This document shows positions 33,159 to 40,778 of a DNA stretch of 64,000 bases, piece after piece. Each line of letters opens with the position of its first letter. Within the stretch, counting starts at the first letter, position 1. Under the pieces are notes generated by a model. That model was not told the origin of the DNA. It did not search any database and saw nothing but the letters and a program-made list of their open reading frames with translations. A program made the position numbers and the translations under genes. Source of the DNA: JAXHUH01 sp034211175 (GTDB taxonomy: Bacteria; Actinomycetota; Acidimicrobiia; Acidimicrobiales; CAIXPF01); NCBI GenBank assembly GCA_034211175.1, contig JAXHUH010000289.1, positions 51,454 to 115,453 on the forward strand. The letters are read 5' to 3'.

Positions 33159-34360
33159 TGGCGGGCGAGGCGGCGGCACCGACCGGGACCGAACCGGACG
33201 CGCTCGGCAACGGCGCCGGGCCCGCGACCGGTGACGGCCGGGCCGCCGCCTCGCCCACCGAGCTCCCCGAGCACGTGGCCGACACCGGTGACCGGGTGCC
33301 GGACCTGCGGCGCCCGGACCACCGGGGCCACGCGTTCTCCCTCTACGAGCACCACATCGGCCGGCCGTTGGTGCTGCTCGCGCTGACCGGCGACGACGCG
33401 GCCGACCGGGTCGCGCTCGCCGCGATCGTCGGCGAACCGACGGCCGGTCCGACGGGCCTCGTCGAGGATCCCGGTCTCGCCGTGGTCGCACCCCCGGGCG
33501 TCGATCCGGCGACGGTGGTGCCGGCACCGGGGCGGGTGCCGGCACTGGCCGACGACGGGACCGTGGCGCGCCTCCTCGGCGCCGACCTCGGGACGGGGCC
33601 GCGCCTCGTGGTGCTCGACGCGGGGCGTCGGGTCGTCGCCAACCTCGCGGCCCCGTCCGGCGTGGACGCCGCCGGCCCGAGCGACACCGTCCGCCGACTG
33701 CTCGCCGGTTGGCCCGCCGGGACCGGCGGGGCTGCGGGCTCCGACGGGCCGGTTCGCACGAGCGCTGCTCCGCTGCTGATCGTGCCCCACGTGCTCGACC
33801 CGCAGCTGTGCGCCGAGCTGATCGACCACCGGGAGACGACCGGTGACGAGCCGTCGCGGGTGCACCGGATGGTCGACGGCGAGCTCGCGCTCGTCGAGGA
33901 CCCGTCGGTCAAGGTCCGCCGGGACCACACGGTCACCGAGCCCCTCGTCGTGCACGAGCTGGCCCGCCTCCTCCATCGCCGCCTCGTGCCCGAGATGGCC
34001 CGGACCTTCGGGTACGTGCCCGGCAGCTTCGAGCGGTTCAAGCTCGTCCGCTACGACGCCGGTGCGCCGGGCGACGCCGGCGCCGGGCGGTTCACGACCC
34101 ACCGCGACAACGCCACCGCGGATGTCGCCCATCGCCGGTTCGCGCTGACCCTGGTCCTCGACGACGGCTACGAGGGCGGCGAGCTCCACTTCCCCGAGCA
34201 CGGCCCCGACCGGTACCGGCCGCCCGCCGGCGCCGCGCTCGTGTTCCCGTGCTCGGTGGCCCACGAGGTCCTGCCGGTCACGGCCGGGACCCGTCACGTG
34301 CTGATCACGTTCTTCGCCGACGCCCCCCGGGCCGACGCACCCGCCGCGCCCCGATCCTGA
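33158..34360 (+). CDS. Redoxin-like / 2OG-Fe(II) oxygenase fusion
   Basis: 400 residues; the ATG shares its A with the phoX stop codon (TGATG). Residues 40-186 look like an AhpC/TSA-type redoxin fold (GDRVPDLRRPDHRGHAFSLY, RPLVLLALTG) but contain no cysteine, so peroxidase chemistry is impossible. Residues 205-386 are a prolyl-4-hydroxylase-type dioxygenase with iron ligands H315 and D317 (TTHRDN) and H369 (CSVAHEV), and R379 for 2-oxoglutarate. It probably hydroxylates a protein or small molecule. It lacks a signal peptide, so it acts in the cytosol. Coupling with PhoX suggests shared phosphate regulation. Confidence 0.8.
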   Translation: MAGEAAAPTGTEPDALGNGAGPATGDGRAAASPTELPEHVADTGDRVPDLRRPDHRGHAFSLYEHHIGRPLVLLALTGDDAADRVALAAIVGEPTAGPTGLVEDPGLAVVAPPGVDPATVVPAPGRVPALADDGTVARLLGADLGTGPRLVVLDAGRRVVANLAAPSGVDAAGPSDTVRRLLAGWPAGTGGAAGSDGPVRTSAAPLLIVPHVLDPQLCAELIDHRETTGDEPSRVHRMVDGELALVEDPSVKVRRDHTVTEPLVVHELARLLHRRLVPEMARTFGYVPGSFERFKLVRYDAGAPGDAGAGRFTTHRDNATADVAHRRFALTLVLDDGYEGGELHFPEHGPDRYRPPAGAALVFPCSVAHEVLPVTAGTRHVLITFFADAPRADAPAAPRS

Positions 34361-34432
34361 GCCGACGCCGCGACCCTCGGCGACCCGCCGTGCGTCGCGA
34401 GCACCCGTCACGAACCCGAGGAGACCGAGACC

Positions 34433-34585
34433 GTGCCCCTGAGCGCTACCGAGCTGATCATCGTCGCTGTCGTCCTGCTGCTGCTGTTCGGCTCGACCCA
34501 GCTGCCCAAGCTGGCCCGCGGCCTCGGCGAGGCCAAGCGCGAGCTCGAGACCGCGGCCAAGGACGACGCGGCGTCGACCGACTGA
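34433..34585 (+). CDS. tatA: Second TatA/E translocase subunit
   Basis: 50 residues, GTG with GAGGAG about 10 nt upstream. Residues 1-20 form the membrane helix (ATELIIVAVVLLLLF), then the hinge and amphipathic helix FGSTQLPKLARGLGEAKREL and a short acidic tail. Only 73 bp after the PhoX/oxygenase pair, it may be a dedicated or phosphate-induced Tat subunit for exporting PhoX. It shares the LPKLAR-LGEA core with the TatA at 15967-16137 but differs elsewhere. Confidence 0.85.
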   Translation: MPLSATELIIVAVVLLLLFGSTQLPKLARGLGEAKRELETAAKDDAASTD

Positions 34586-34646
34586 TCCGGCCCGACCCGG
34601 CGGCCCGACGACGGAACGGCCCGCCGGTGCCGGTGCAGCCGGCGGG

Positions 34647-35285
34647 TCAGACGTCGGTCGTGGCCGTCGCGTCCCGGGCGACCTCGAGCGGCCAGGTCGC
34701 GTGCATGCGCCAGCCGCCCTCCCCGGTTCGCTCGTAGAGCCGCAGGTCCCAGCCGGCCGCTGCCGCGGGGTCGACCCGCGCGGCCGCCGTGGCGAGCGCG
34801 TCCCGTTCGGCCGGGGCGTGCTCGTAGGCCATGCTCAGGTGCAGGCCGCCCTTGACCCGGATGGCCTCGGCCCGCGTCGCGGAGACCGCATGGTCGGCGA
34901 AGTCCGCGATCAGGCGCTCCAGCCACGGTGACCTCACGACCAGACCGATCCAGTGGTCGTGGACCGCGAGCTCGGTCACGGCGACGACCGGCTGCGGTCG
35001 CGAGCTCCACCACGCGTCCCGGGCCGCGTCGAGCGCCCTCACGTAGACGCCGACCGAGGACGGGTGGTCGCGGAAGAACCCGGTCAGGGTGACGTGGGGC
35101 GGGTACGCATGGGCCCGGTTCGGCCCCGGCGCTCGCCGCGTCGCCGCGAAGAAGTCGGTCAGTGCATCGGCGAGCGGGCCGTTCGGGCACGCGTACACGA
35201 TGAGCTCGGTGGCGGCATCGCGCGGCTCGGCGGCATCGCGCAACTCGATCGGGTCGCGCCCGGCGGTCGGTTCGTGATCGGCCAC
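34647..35285 (-). CDS. 2H phosphoesterase superfamily protein
   Basis: 212 residues from the GTG at 35285. Two H-x-T/S-x motifs, HVTL in YPPHVTLTGFF and HLSM in GGLHLSMAYEH, mark the 2H phosphoesterase fold (LigT, cyclic phosphodiesterase and the DUF1045 proteins of phosphonate operons). It should cleave or form 2',3'-cyclic or related phosphodiesters. It is divergent from the PhnF-like regulator, with a PHO-box triplet between them, which argues for a phosphate- or phosphonate-linked role, an inference. Confidence 0.8.
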   Translation of the reverse strand: MADHEPTAGRDPIELRDAAEPRDAATELIVYACPNGPLADALTDFFAATRRAPGPNRAHAYPPHVTLTGFFRDHPSSVGVYVRALDAARDAWWSSRPQPVVAVTELAVHDHWIGLVVRSPWLERLIADFADHAVSATRAEAIRVKGGLHLSMAYEHAPAERDALATAAARVDPAAAAGWDLRLYERTGEGGWRMHATWPLEVARDATATTDV

Positions 35286-35293
35286 GGTGCGCC

Positions 35294-35299
35294 ACCCTA
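35294..35299 (-). promoter_or_regulatory. -10 element, leaderless start of the 2H phosphoesterase gene
   Basis: On the minus strand TAGGGT lies 8 nt before the GTG at 35285; no Shine-Dalgarno sequence. Confidence 0.45.
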
Positions 35300-35346
35300 C
35301 GGCCGGCCCGACGGAGCGGACGATCCCGTGCCGCCCGCCCCCAGAC

Positions 35347-35379
35347 GTTCACCCAACGTTCGCCGATCGTTTCCGGCGA
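35347..35379 (+). promoter_or_regulatory. Triple PHO box between 2H phosphoesterase and GntR genes
   Basis: Three units start exactly 11 bp apart: GTTCACCCAAC (35347), GTTCGCCGATC (35358) and GTTTCCGGCGA (35369). The first matches the Streptomyces PHO consensus and the others drift. It lies 30-62 bp before the GntR start and could serve both divergent genes. Confidence 0.65.
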
Positions 35380-35408
35380 GGTCGGACGGGGCTGGTCTGC
35401 TGGGTGTC

Positions 35409-36257
35409 ATGACCACCGGAGCCGCGACGTACCTCGCGCTCGCCGACGAGCTCCAGGAGCAGATCGAGCGAGCCCGACCCGACGATCGGCTCCCCTCGGA
35501 GCACGACCTGACCCGGCAGCACGACGTCAGCCGCATCACCGCCCGGGCCGCGCTCCAGGAGCTCGAGCGCCGCCTCCTCGTCCGCCGCATCCGGGGTGCC
35601 GGGACGTTCGTGTCCCGCCGCATCGACTACCGCATCGCCTCCGACGCCGTGCCCTCGTGGTCGGCCATGGTCCGGCGCGCCGGCGGCGAGCCCCACCACG
35701 TCGTGCGCTCCGTCGTCACCAGGGACCCGACGCCGACCGAGCGTGACGCCCTCCGCCTCCATCCCGGCGAGCAGGTCGTCGCCGTCGAGCGGTGCGGTCA
35801 CGTCGACGGCCAGGTCGCCGGCCACAGCGTGAGCTGCACGCCGCGTGCGCTCGTCGGCGGCACGCTCGACGACCTGGGCGACGGCCAGTCCCTCCACGAC
35901 GTGCTGCGCGCCCGTCTCGGGCTCGAGACCGCACGCCTGTGGTGCCGGGCCGAGCTGGGCATCATCCCCTACCCGGTCGCGGCGCTGTTGCGGCTCGAGG
36001 GGCGACCGCCGACGTGGCTGCTCGAGAGCTGCAACACCGTGCGCTCGGGCACCGGGCGCGACGAGCTCGCCGGCCGGCCGGTGGAGCACAGCACCAGCTG
36101 GTTGCGGGCCGACGTCGTGAACGTCCGCTGCGAGTACGGCCCCGACGCCGCCGTCGCCGCCCCCGACGCCTCGATGGACGCGGCGCGCGCCGGGGTGACC
36201 GATGGCGCCGCCGCCTCCGCCAACGGGGTCGGCGCACCGTTGGCGCTTCGCTCCTGA
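35409..36257 (+). CDS. PhnF-like GntR/UTRA transcriptional regulator
   Basis: 282 residues. N-terminal winged helix (ALADELQEQIERARPDDRLP, SEHDLTRQHDVSRITARAAL, VRRIRGAGTFVSRR) as in the HutC/PhnF group; C-terminal UTRA ligand domain (about 85-250) with VVAVERCGHVDGQVAGHSVS. PhnF proteins repress phosphonate or phosphate genes until a phosphorylated ligand binds. Here it precedes a PhnM-like gene by 35 bp and is itself under a PHO-box triplet. The C-terminal 30 residues are Ala-rich and unstructured. Confidence 0.82.
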   Translation: MTTGAATYLALADELQEQIERARPDDRLPSEHDLTRQHDVSRITARAALQELERRLLVRRIRGAGTFVSRRIDYRIASDAVPSWSAMVRRAGGEPHHVVRSVVTRDPTPTERDALRLHPGEQVVAVERCGHVDGQVAGHSVSCTPRALVGGTLDDLGDGQSLHDVLRARLGLETARLWCRAELGIIPYPVAALLRLEGRPPTWLLESCNTVRSGTGRDELAGRPVEHSTSWLRADVVNVRCEYGPDAAVAAPDASMDAARAGVTDGAAASANGVGAPLALRS

Positions 36258-36292
36258 GCACGCTGCGCGCCGACCGCGGATCGCCCGGCCCG

Positions 36293-37513
36293 ATGCAGCG
36301 CTACCCGATGCCCGACGACCACCTCGTCGTGTCCGGCGTGCGGGCCATGCTCGACGGGCGCATCCTCGACGACGCCACGATCGTGTGCGACCAGGGGCGC
36401 ATCGCCGCCATCGAGGAGGGCGTGCACCGCAGCGGTGCGGTCGACGGCCGGGGTGCCTTCTGCGTGGCCGCCCCCGTGAGCCTGCAGGCCCGGGGGCTCG
36501 ACGCCGAGCTGCGAGGCGACGGTGCCGGCGGCGGTACCCGTGCGCCGTTGCCGCCCGACTTCGCGCTGCGCAGCCTCGAGGGGCGCCTCGCCGCCGCCGG
36601 CGTCGGGACCGCGTTCCACCTGGTGTCGTTCGCTCCGGCCGTCGACGCCGCCCCGGGCGTGGCCGCGGACGACCTCTGTGCCGAGATCGCCCGGCGGCGG
36701 ACCCAGGCGCCCCCGGTCGACCACCGCGTCGTGCACGGGATCGACGCAGGGGCAGACGAGGCGTGGGCGGCGGCCCGGCCCCACCTGGAGCGCTTCGACG
36801 ACCTCGTCGACGGCAGCCCGCTCGTGCCTCCCCTCGTGTCCCTCGACCTCACCGGTCGCGGCGGCACCGTGACGGCGCCGGTGCGGGTCCCGGTCGTCAC
36901 CGGGGTCCGGGCGGAGGACGACGAGGCGGCGGATGACGGTTCGACGGCGGACGGGGCGGCGGCCGCCGAGCTCAGCGACGCCGACCACCGCGACGACGAG
37001 CTCGAGGCCCACCTGCGCGCGCTCGGCGCCGCAGCCGTCGGAGGGGACGTGACGCTGGTGGTGCGCGGCGCCGACGAGTCCGGCGTCGAGCTCGCCTCCG
37101 GGCTCGGTGCCGTCGCCGTCGTGTCGCCGCCGGACGTCGACACCGCGGTCGCCGCTGACGGGCTCGGCCTCGCGGTCGTCGCCGACGCGCTCGACGTGTT
37201 GCCCGCACCGGGACGCTCGAGCGCGACCACCATCGAGCTCGTGTCCCGGGGCTGTTGCCGGGCGCTCGTCTCCGGCGGCACGCCGGCCGCGCTGCTGGCC
37301 GCCGCCTTCGAGCTCGCCCGGGTCGGGGTGGCGACGCTGCCCGAGACGATCGGGCTCGTGACCCGCGGCCCCGCCGGCATCGCCGGGCTCCACGACCGGG
37401 GCCGGGTCGCGGTCGGTTGTCGTGCCGACCTGGTGCTGGTCCGCCCCGACGGCCGTTGGCCCCGGGTGGTCGACGTCCTCCGCCCCCCGGGCGACCTCGA
37501 CCCGATGCGCTGA
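36293..37513 (+). CDS. PhnM-like amidohydrolase fold protein lacking metal ligands
   Basis: 406 residues from the ATG at 36293 (ATG at 36308 possible; neither has a good ribosome site). The composite-domain strands VVSGVRAMLDGRILDDATIV and the C-terminal LAAAFELARVGVATLPETIG, then HDRGRVAVGCRADLVLVRP, match PhnM, the ribose methylphosphonate triphosphate diphosphatase. But the metal-binding H-x-D after strand 1 is replaced by Q-A-R (65-67, SLQARGLDAEL), the expected SDY is SGG (327-329), and the DHTPG region reads DLTGRG. A low-complexity acidic insert spans 207-236. Likely a pseudoenzyme, perhaps a ligand sensor or partner of the GntR regulator. Confidence 0.7.
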   Translation: MQRYPMPDDHLVVSGVRAMLDGRILDDATIVCDQGRIAAIEEGVHRSGAVDGRGAFCVAAPVSLQARGLDAELRGDGAGGGTRAPLPPDFALRSLEGRLAAAGVGTAFHLVSFAPAVDAAPGVAADDLCAEIARRRTQAPPVDHRVVHGIDAGADEAWAAARPHLERFDDLVDGSPLVPPLVSLDLTGRGGTVTAPVRVPVVTGVRAEDDEAADDGSTADGAAAAELSDADHRDDELEAHLRALGAAAVGGDVTLVVRGADESGVELASGLGAVAVVSPPDVDTAVAADGLGLAVVADALDVLPAPGRSSATTIELVSRGCCRALVSGGTPAALLAAAFELARVGVATLPETIGLVTRGPAGIAGLHDRGRVAVGCRADLVLVRPDGRWPRVVDVLRPPGDLDPMR

Positions 37514-37650
37514 CGCCACGGGCCGCCCCTCCGGCCCGCGATCGACACCGTCGGCCGGGGCCCGGCGTCGATTGGCGGACCAGCCCTGATGGGCGTCCTG
37601 GTGTTCGCCAGTACCATGGTTCGGCGGGTGGGGCCCGGCAGGCGGATCAG

Positions 37651-37851
37651 GTGGTCCGTTCCGGGTGCCTGGCGAGGACGGCGGTTCCGACGGCGGGTCG
37701 TCGAACGGCGGGTGCGGTACGACGTGCCGCTGCCGCGCGGGCGTGGACGAGTGGCGCGAGCGAGACGGGAGACGTGGCGGTGGTCGCCGACCTCGATGGT
37801 TCCCCCGAGCGGGACGGCGGGTCCGAACGGGCCGGGGCCGAGGGCCGATGA
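37651..37851 (+). other. Doubtful small ORF overlapping the channel start
   Basis: The 334 bp before the channel gene hold no sure gene. One frame is open from a GTG at 37651 for 66 Ala/Arg-rich codons and ends in an ATGA overlap with the channel start, as coupled genes do. There is no ribosome site and the composition is not protein-like. A TACCAT -10 candidate lies at 37612-37617, giving a long leader. I would not call it a gene without further support. Confidence 0.2.
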
Positions 37852-39257
37852 TCGGCTTCCTGCCGACCTTCGCGTTCAACAGCGACGTCTTCGTCGCCGT
37901 GATCTCGGGCCTGCTCGGCACCGCGTTCGGGGTGTGCGCCATGCTGATCGCGCCGTCCGAGCGCATCCAGGCGCGCGTCTCGTCGCTGCGCACCGCCGCC
38001 CGCGAGCGGCGACGCGGGCTCGGGCGCCGACGCCGGCGTGACGAGGACGTGGGCGACGTCGTCGACGACGAGCTCGACGACGAGCTCGACGCCGCCGTCC
38101 ACGCCGACGAGGTGAGCGACGTCAACCGCACCCTCGAGGCGACCGCGGCCCAGTGGATGGCCATCACCCGGGCCCGGTGGTTCGAGCGGGTGATGATCTG
38201 GTTCGTGATGCTCGCCGCGGTGCTCGTCGGCGTGGAGAGCTACGAGAGCTTCGCCGCGCAGCACTCGGCGCTGCTCGGCATGCTCGACGTCGTCATCGTC
38301 ACCGTCTTCGTGCTCGAGATCATCGCCCGGATGCTGGCCGAGGGCGCCCACCCGTGGCGGTTCTTCAGCCATCCGTGGAACGTCTTCGACCTGTTCCTCG
38401 TCGTCGCCGCGCTCGGCCCGATGGCCGCCGGCTGGCTCGGCCTGCTGCGCCTCGTCCGGCTCATGCGGGTCGCCCGCGTCGTGCGGGCGATGCCCAAGCT
38501 GCGGTCGCTCATCGCCATGACCGTGAACAGCATCCCCGGGATCCTCTCGATCTCGACGCTGTTGCTGCTCATGTTCTACGTCTACGCGGTCGCCGGGGTG
38601 TTCCTCTTCTCCGCCAACGACCCCGTGCACTTCCGCAACCTGCACACCTCCGCGGTGACGCTGTTCCAGGTCATCACCCTGGAGGACTGGACCGACGTCA
38701 TGTACACGTCGATCTACGGCTGCGACAACTACGGCTACGGCGACTACCCCGAGCTGTGCACCGCCCCCACCGACTTCGGGGCGTTCGGCGCCATCTTCTT
38801 CATCAGCTTCGTGTTCAACGGCGCATGGATCCTGCTCAGCCTGTTCATCGGCGTGATCCTCACCGGCATGGACGAGGCGAACCGTCAGCTCGAGGAGTAC
38901 GCCCCCGTCGACGAGGAGCCCGGTTGGCTCGACCGCACCGTCCTCGGCTGGGTCCGTGAAGCCGCCATCGGCCCGACCAGCTACAACGGCGACCAGGGCG
39001 CCGGTGAGGTCGCCCGGAAGATGAAGAAGCCCGTCGTGCCCAACCACCTCCCGCTGATCAGCGGCTCGATGCACGAGACCATCCCCGTCGAGCGCGTCCA
39101 CCTCGAGGACCTCGAGCGCGAGCTCGGCGAGCTCACCACCATCGTCACCGACCTGCGCCGAGCGCAGGCGGCGGCGATCGGCAAGGGCAACGGCAACGGC
39201 GCCTCCGGCGAGCTCCAGAACGCCCCGCCCCCCAAGGCCCGCTCGAAGCCCATCTGA
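37848..39257 (+). CDS. Voltage-gated cation channel, BacNav/Cav-like single domain
   Basis: 469 residues. After an unusual extra N-terminal hydrophobic segment (12-35) and a charged linker, residues 108-342 form S1-S6. S4 carries five arginines at three-residue spacing (R201, R204, R207, R210, R213), the voltage sensor. The selectivity filter is T277-L-E-D-W-T-D283; NaChBac-type sodium channels have TLESW. The extra aspartates resemble calcium-selective filters. The loop after the filter is long, with two cysteines (C292, C304). The C-terminal tail has a coiled coil (RVHLEDLERELGELTTIVTD) likely to drive tetramer assembly. Located in the membrane; physiological role unknown. Confidence 0.88.
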   Translation: MIGFLPTFAFNSDVFVAVISGLLGTAFGVCAMLIAPSERIQARVSSLRTAARERRRGLGRRRRRDEDVGDVVDDELDDELDAAVHADEVSDVNRTLEATAAQWMAITRARWFERVMIWFVMLAAVLVGVESYESFAAQHSALLGMLDVVIVTVFVLEIIARMLAEGAHPWRFFSHPWNVFDLFLVVAALGPMAAGWLGLLRLVRLMRVARVVRAMPKLRSLIAMTVNSIPGILSISTLLLLMFYVYAVAGVFLFSANDPVHFRNLHTSAVTLFQVITLEDWTDVMYTSIYGCDNYGYGDYPELCTAPTDFGAFGAIFFISFVFNGAWILLSLFIGVILTGMDEANRQLEEYAPVDEEPGWLDRTVLGWVREAAIGPTSYNGDQGAGEVARKMKKPVVPNHLPLISGSMHETIPVERVHLEDLERELGELTTIVTDLRRAQAAAIGKGNGNGASGELQNAPPPKARSKPI

Positions 39258-39275
39258 GGCTTCTGGCGAAGCCTC
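39256..39275 (+). terminator. Hairpin at the channel stop
   Basis: GAGGCTTC-TGGC-GAAGCCTC is a perfect 8-bp stem that begins inside the stop codon. No T tract. Confidence 0.55.
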
Positions 39276-39315
39276 TCCGGAGGGCGTCGTCGCCTTCGGC
39301 GCGGTCTCCTGGTTC

Positions 39316-39353
39316 CGTCCAGGCAGGTCTCGCTGCGCTTCGACGCCTGGACG
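39316..39353 (+). terminator. Second hairpin downstream of the channel gene
   Basis: CGTCCAGGC (39316-39324) pairs perfectly with GCCTGGACG (39345-39353) around 20 nt that can pair internally. It could be a back-up terminator. Confidence 0.45.
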
Positions 39354-39474
39354 GCGTGCGGCCGGCCTCCGGATGTTGCGCGTGCCCGCCGTGGCGGCCG
39401 CCGGTCGTCCTCGCAAGATCCGGATCCCGGCCGCCCGGGGCCGACCCTCCCGCCGCTGCCCCAACCCGCGTTCA

Positions 39475-39527
39475 CGAACTGGCGGGGGAAGATGACGGCG
39501 CGGTCGGCGGGAAACCACGCCAGTTCG
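39475..39527. repeat. 10-bp perfect inverted repeat in a 390-bp gap
   Basis: CGAACTGGCG (39475-39484) and CGCCAGTTCG (39518-39527) are exact inverted copies 33 bp apart, upstream of the glycosyltransferase operon. The 390-bp gap (39258-39647) otherwise holds the two hairpins above and a TAGGTT -10 candidate; no gene is seen. Confidence 0.5.
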
Positions 39528-39632
39528 GGTCGGTGGGGGTGTGGGGGAGACCGGGTGATTCTGATTTGTCCAGGTCACCGGGTGTTCGTCTGGGCGTCAG
39601 CCGGTGGCTGACTCGGCGACGTGTCGGGCTCG

Positions 39633-39638
39633 TAGGTT
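39633..39638 (+). promoter_or_regulatory. Candidate -10 (TAGGTT) of the glycosyltransferase operon
   Basis: TAGGTT lies 9 nt before the ATG at 39648, so the leader would be absent or 1-3 nt long. Confidence 0.4.
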
Positions 39639-39647
39639 CCGCGGGCG

Positions 39648-40778
39648 ATGCGTGTGACCATCGTGGCCGAGAGCTTCCTCCCCGAGGTCAACGGCGTGTC
39701 GAACTCGGTCGTGCGGACCGCCGGTGAGCTGGCGTCCGCAGGGCACGAGGTCGCCATCATCGCCGCGGGCCACGGGCCGACCGATGTCGACGGCGTGCCG
39801 GTCGATCGTGTGCCCGCCTTCCAGCTCCCCGCCTACCGCTCGCTCGCGGTGGGCCTTCCCGGCCGGGCCGTCGGTGCCATCCTCCGGCGCCAGCGGCCCG
39901 ACGTCGTCCACCTCGCGGCGCCGGTGGTCCTCGGCGCCGTCGCCGCCCGCGCCGCCGCCCGGGACGGCATCCCTGCGGTGTCGGTGTTCCAGACCGACCT
40001 CGCCGCCTTCGCCTCCGGGTACCGGCTCGGCGTCACCGCCCCCGCCATCTGGCGGTGGCTCCACCACGTGCACGAGGGCACCGCCATCACCCTCGTCCCG
40101 TCGTCGGTCACCCTCTGGGACCTGCGTCGCCGCGGGTTCGACCGCCTCGCGCTCTGGCCCCGGGGCGTCGACACCAACCGCTTCTCGCCCGCCCACCGCG
40201 ACCCCGGGCTGCGGGCCCGGCTCGCGCCCGACGGCTCGCTGCTCGTCGGCTACGTCGGGCGTCTCGCCGCTGAGAAGCGGGTCCACCTCCTCGAGCCGCT
40301 CACCCACCTCGACGGGGTCAAGGTCGTCGTCGTCGGGTCCGGGCCCGCCGAGCGCGAGCTGCGGGCCCGCATGCCGAAGGCCACGTTCTGCGGCTTCCGG
40401 GCCGGTCGCGAGCTGTCGGAGCTCGTCGCCTCGTTCGACGTGTTCGTCCACACCGGCGCCCACGAGACGTTCTGCCAGGCCATGCAGGAGGCCCTCGCCT
40501 CCGGGGTCCCGGTCGTCGGCCCGGCCGCCGGCGGGCCGCTCGACCTCGTCCGCCACGGCGTCAACGGCTGGCTCTACCCGCCCGACGACGTCGAGATGCT
40601 CGTCGCCGCCGTCCGGGCGCTCGTCGCCGAGGACGCGACCCGGGCCCGGATGGCCGCTGCCGCCCGCCCCTCGGTCGCCGAGCGCACGTGGCCCGCGGTG
40701 ACCTCCCGGCTCGTCGAGCAGTACCGCGCGGTGGTCGCCGCTGCCGCCGGCGTCCCGGCGCTGGGGCGGGCCGCATGA
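39648..40778 (+). CDS. GT4 glycosyltransferase, mannosyltransferase-like
   Basis: 376 residues. GT-B fold: N-terminal VAESFLPEVNGVSNSVVRT (acceptor side), then LVGYVGRLAAEKRVHLLEPL and the nucleotide-sugar motif E-x7-E in HETFCQAMQEALASGVPVV. The EVNGVSNSV opening matches GDP-mannose-dependent mannosyltransferases such as MgtA/PimB of actinobacteria, which act on glycolipid acceptors. First of four genes joined by 4-nt overlaps or a 1-nt gap. Confidence 0.88.
   Translation: MRVTIVAESFLPEVNGVSNSVVRTAGELASAGHEVAIIAAGHGPTDVDGVPVDRVPAFQLPAYRSLAVGLPGRAVGAILRRQRPDVVHLAAPVVLGAVAARAAARDGIPAVSVFQTDLAAFASGYRLGVTAPAIWRWLHHVHEGTAITLVPSSVTLWDLRRRGFDRLALWPRGVDTNRFSPAHRDPGLRARLAPDGSLLVGYVGRLAAEKRVHLLEPLTHLDGVKVVVVGSGPAERELRARMPKATFCGFRAGRELSELVASFDVFVHTGAHETFCQAMQEALASGVPVVGPAAGGPLDLVRHGVNGWLYPPDDVEMLVAAVRALVAEDATRARMAAAARPSVAERTWPAVTSRLVEQYRAVVAAAAGVPALGRAA

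Noticed and set aside
31020..33545. 841-codon minus-strand ORF opposite phoX
   Set aside because: It is a shadow of the phoX codon bias in >70% GC DNA; its Arg/Gly/Val/Asp composition has no domain, and phoX has a Tat signal and family motifs.
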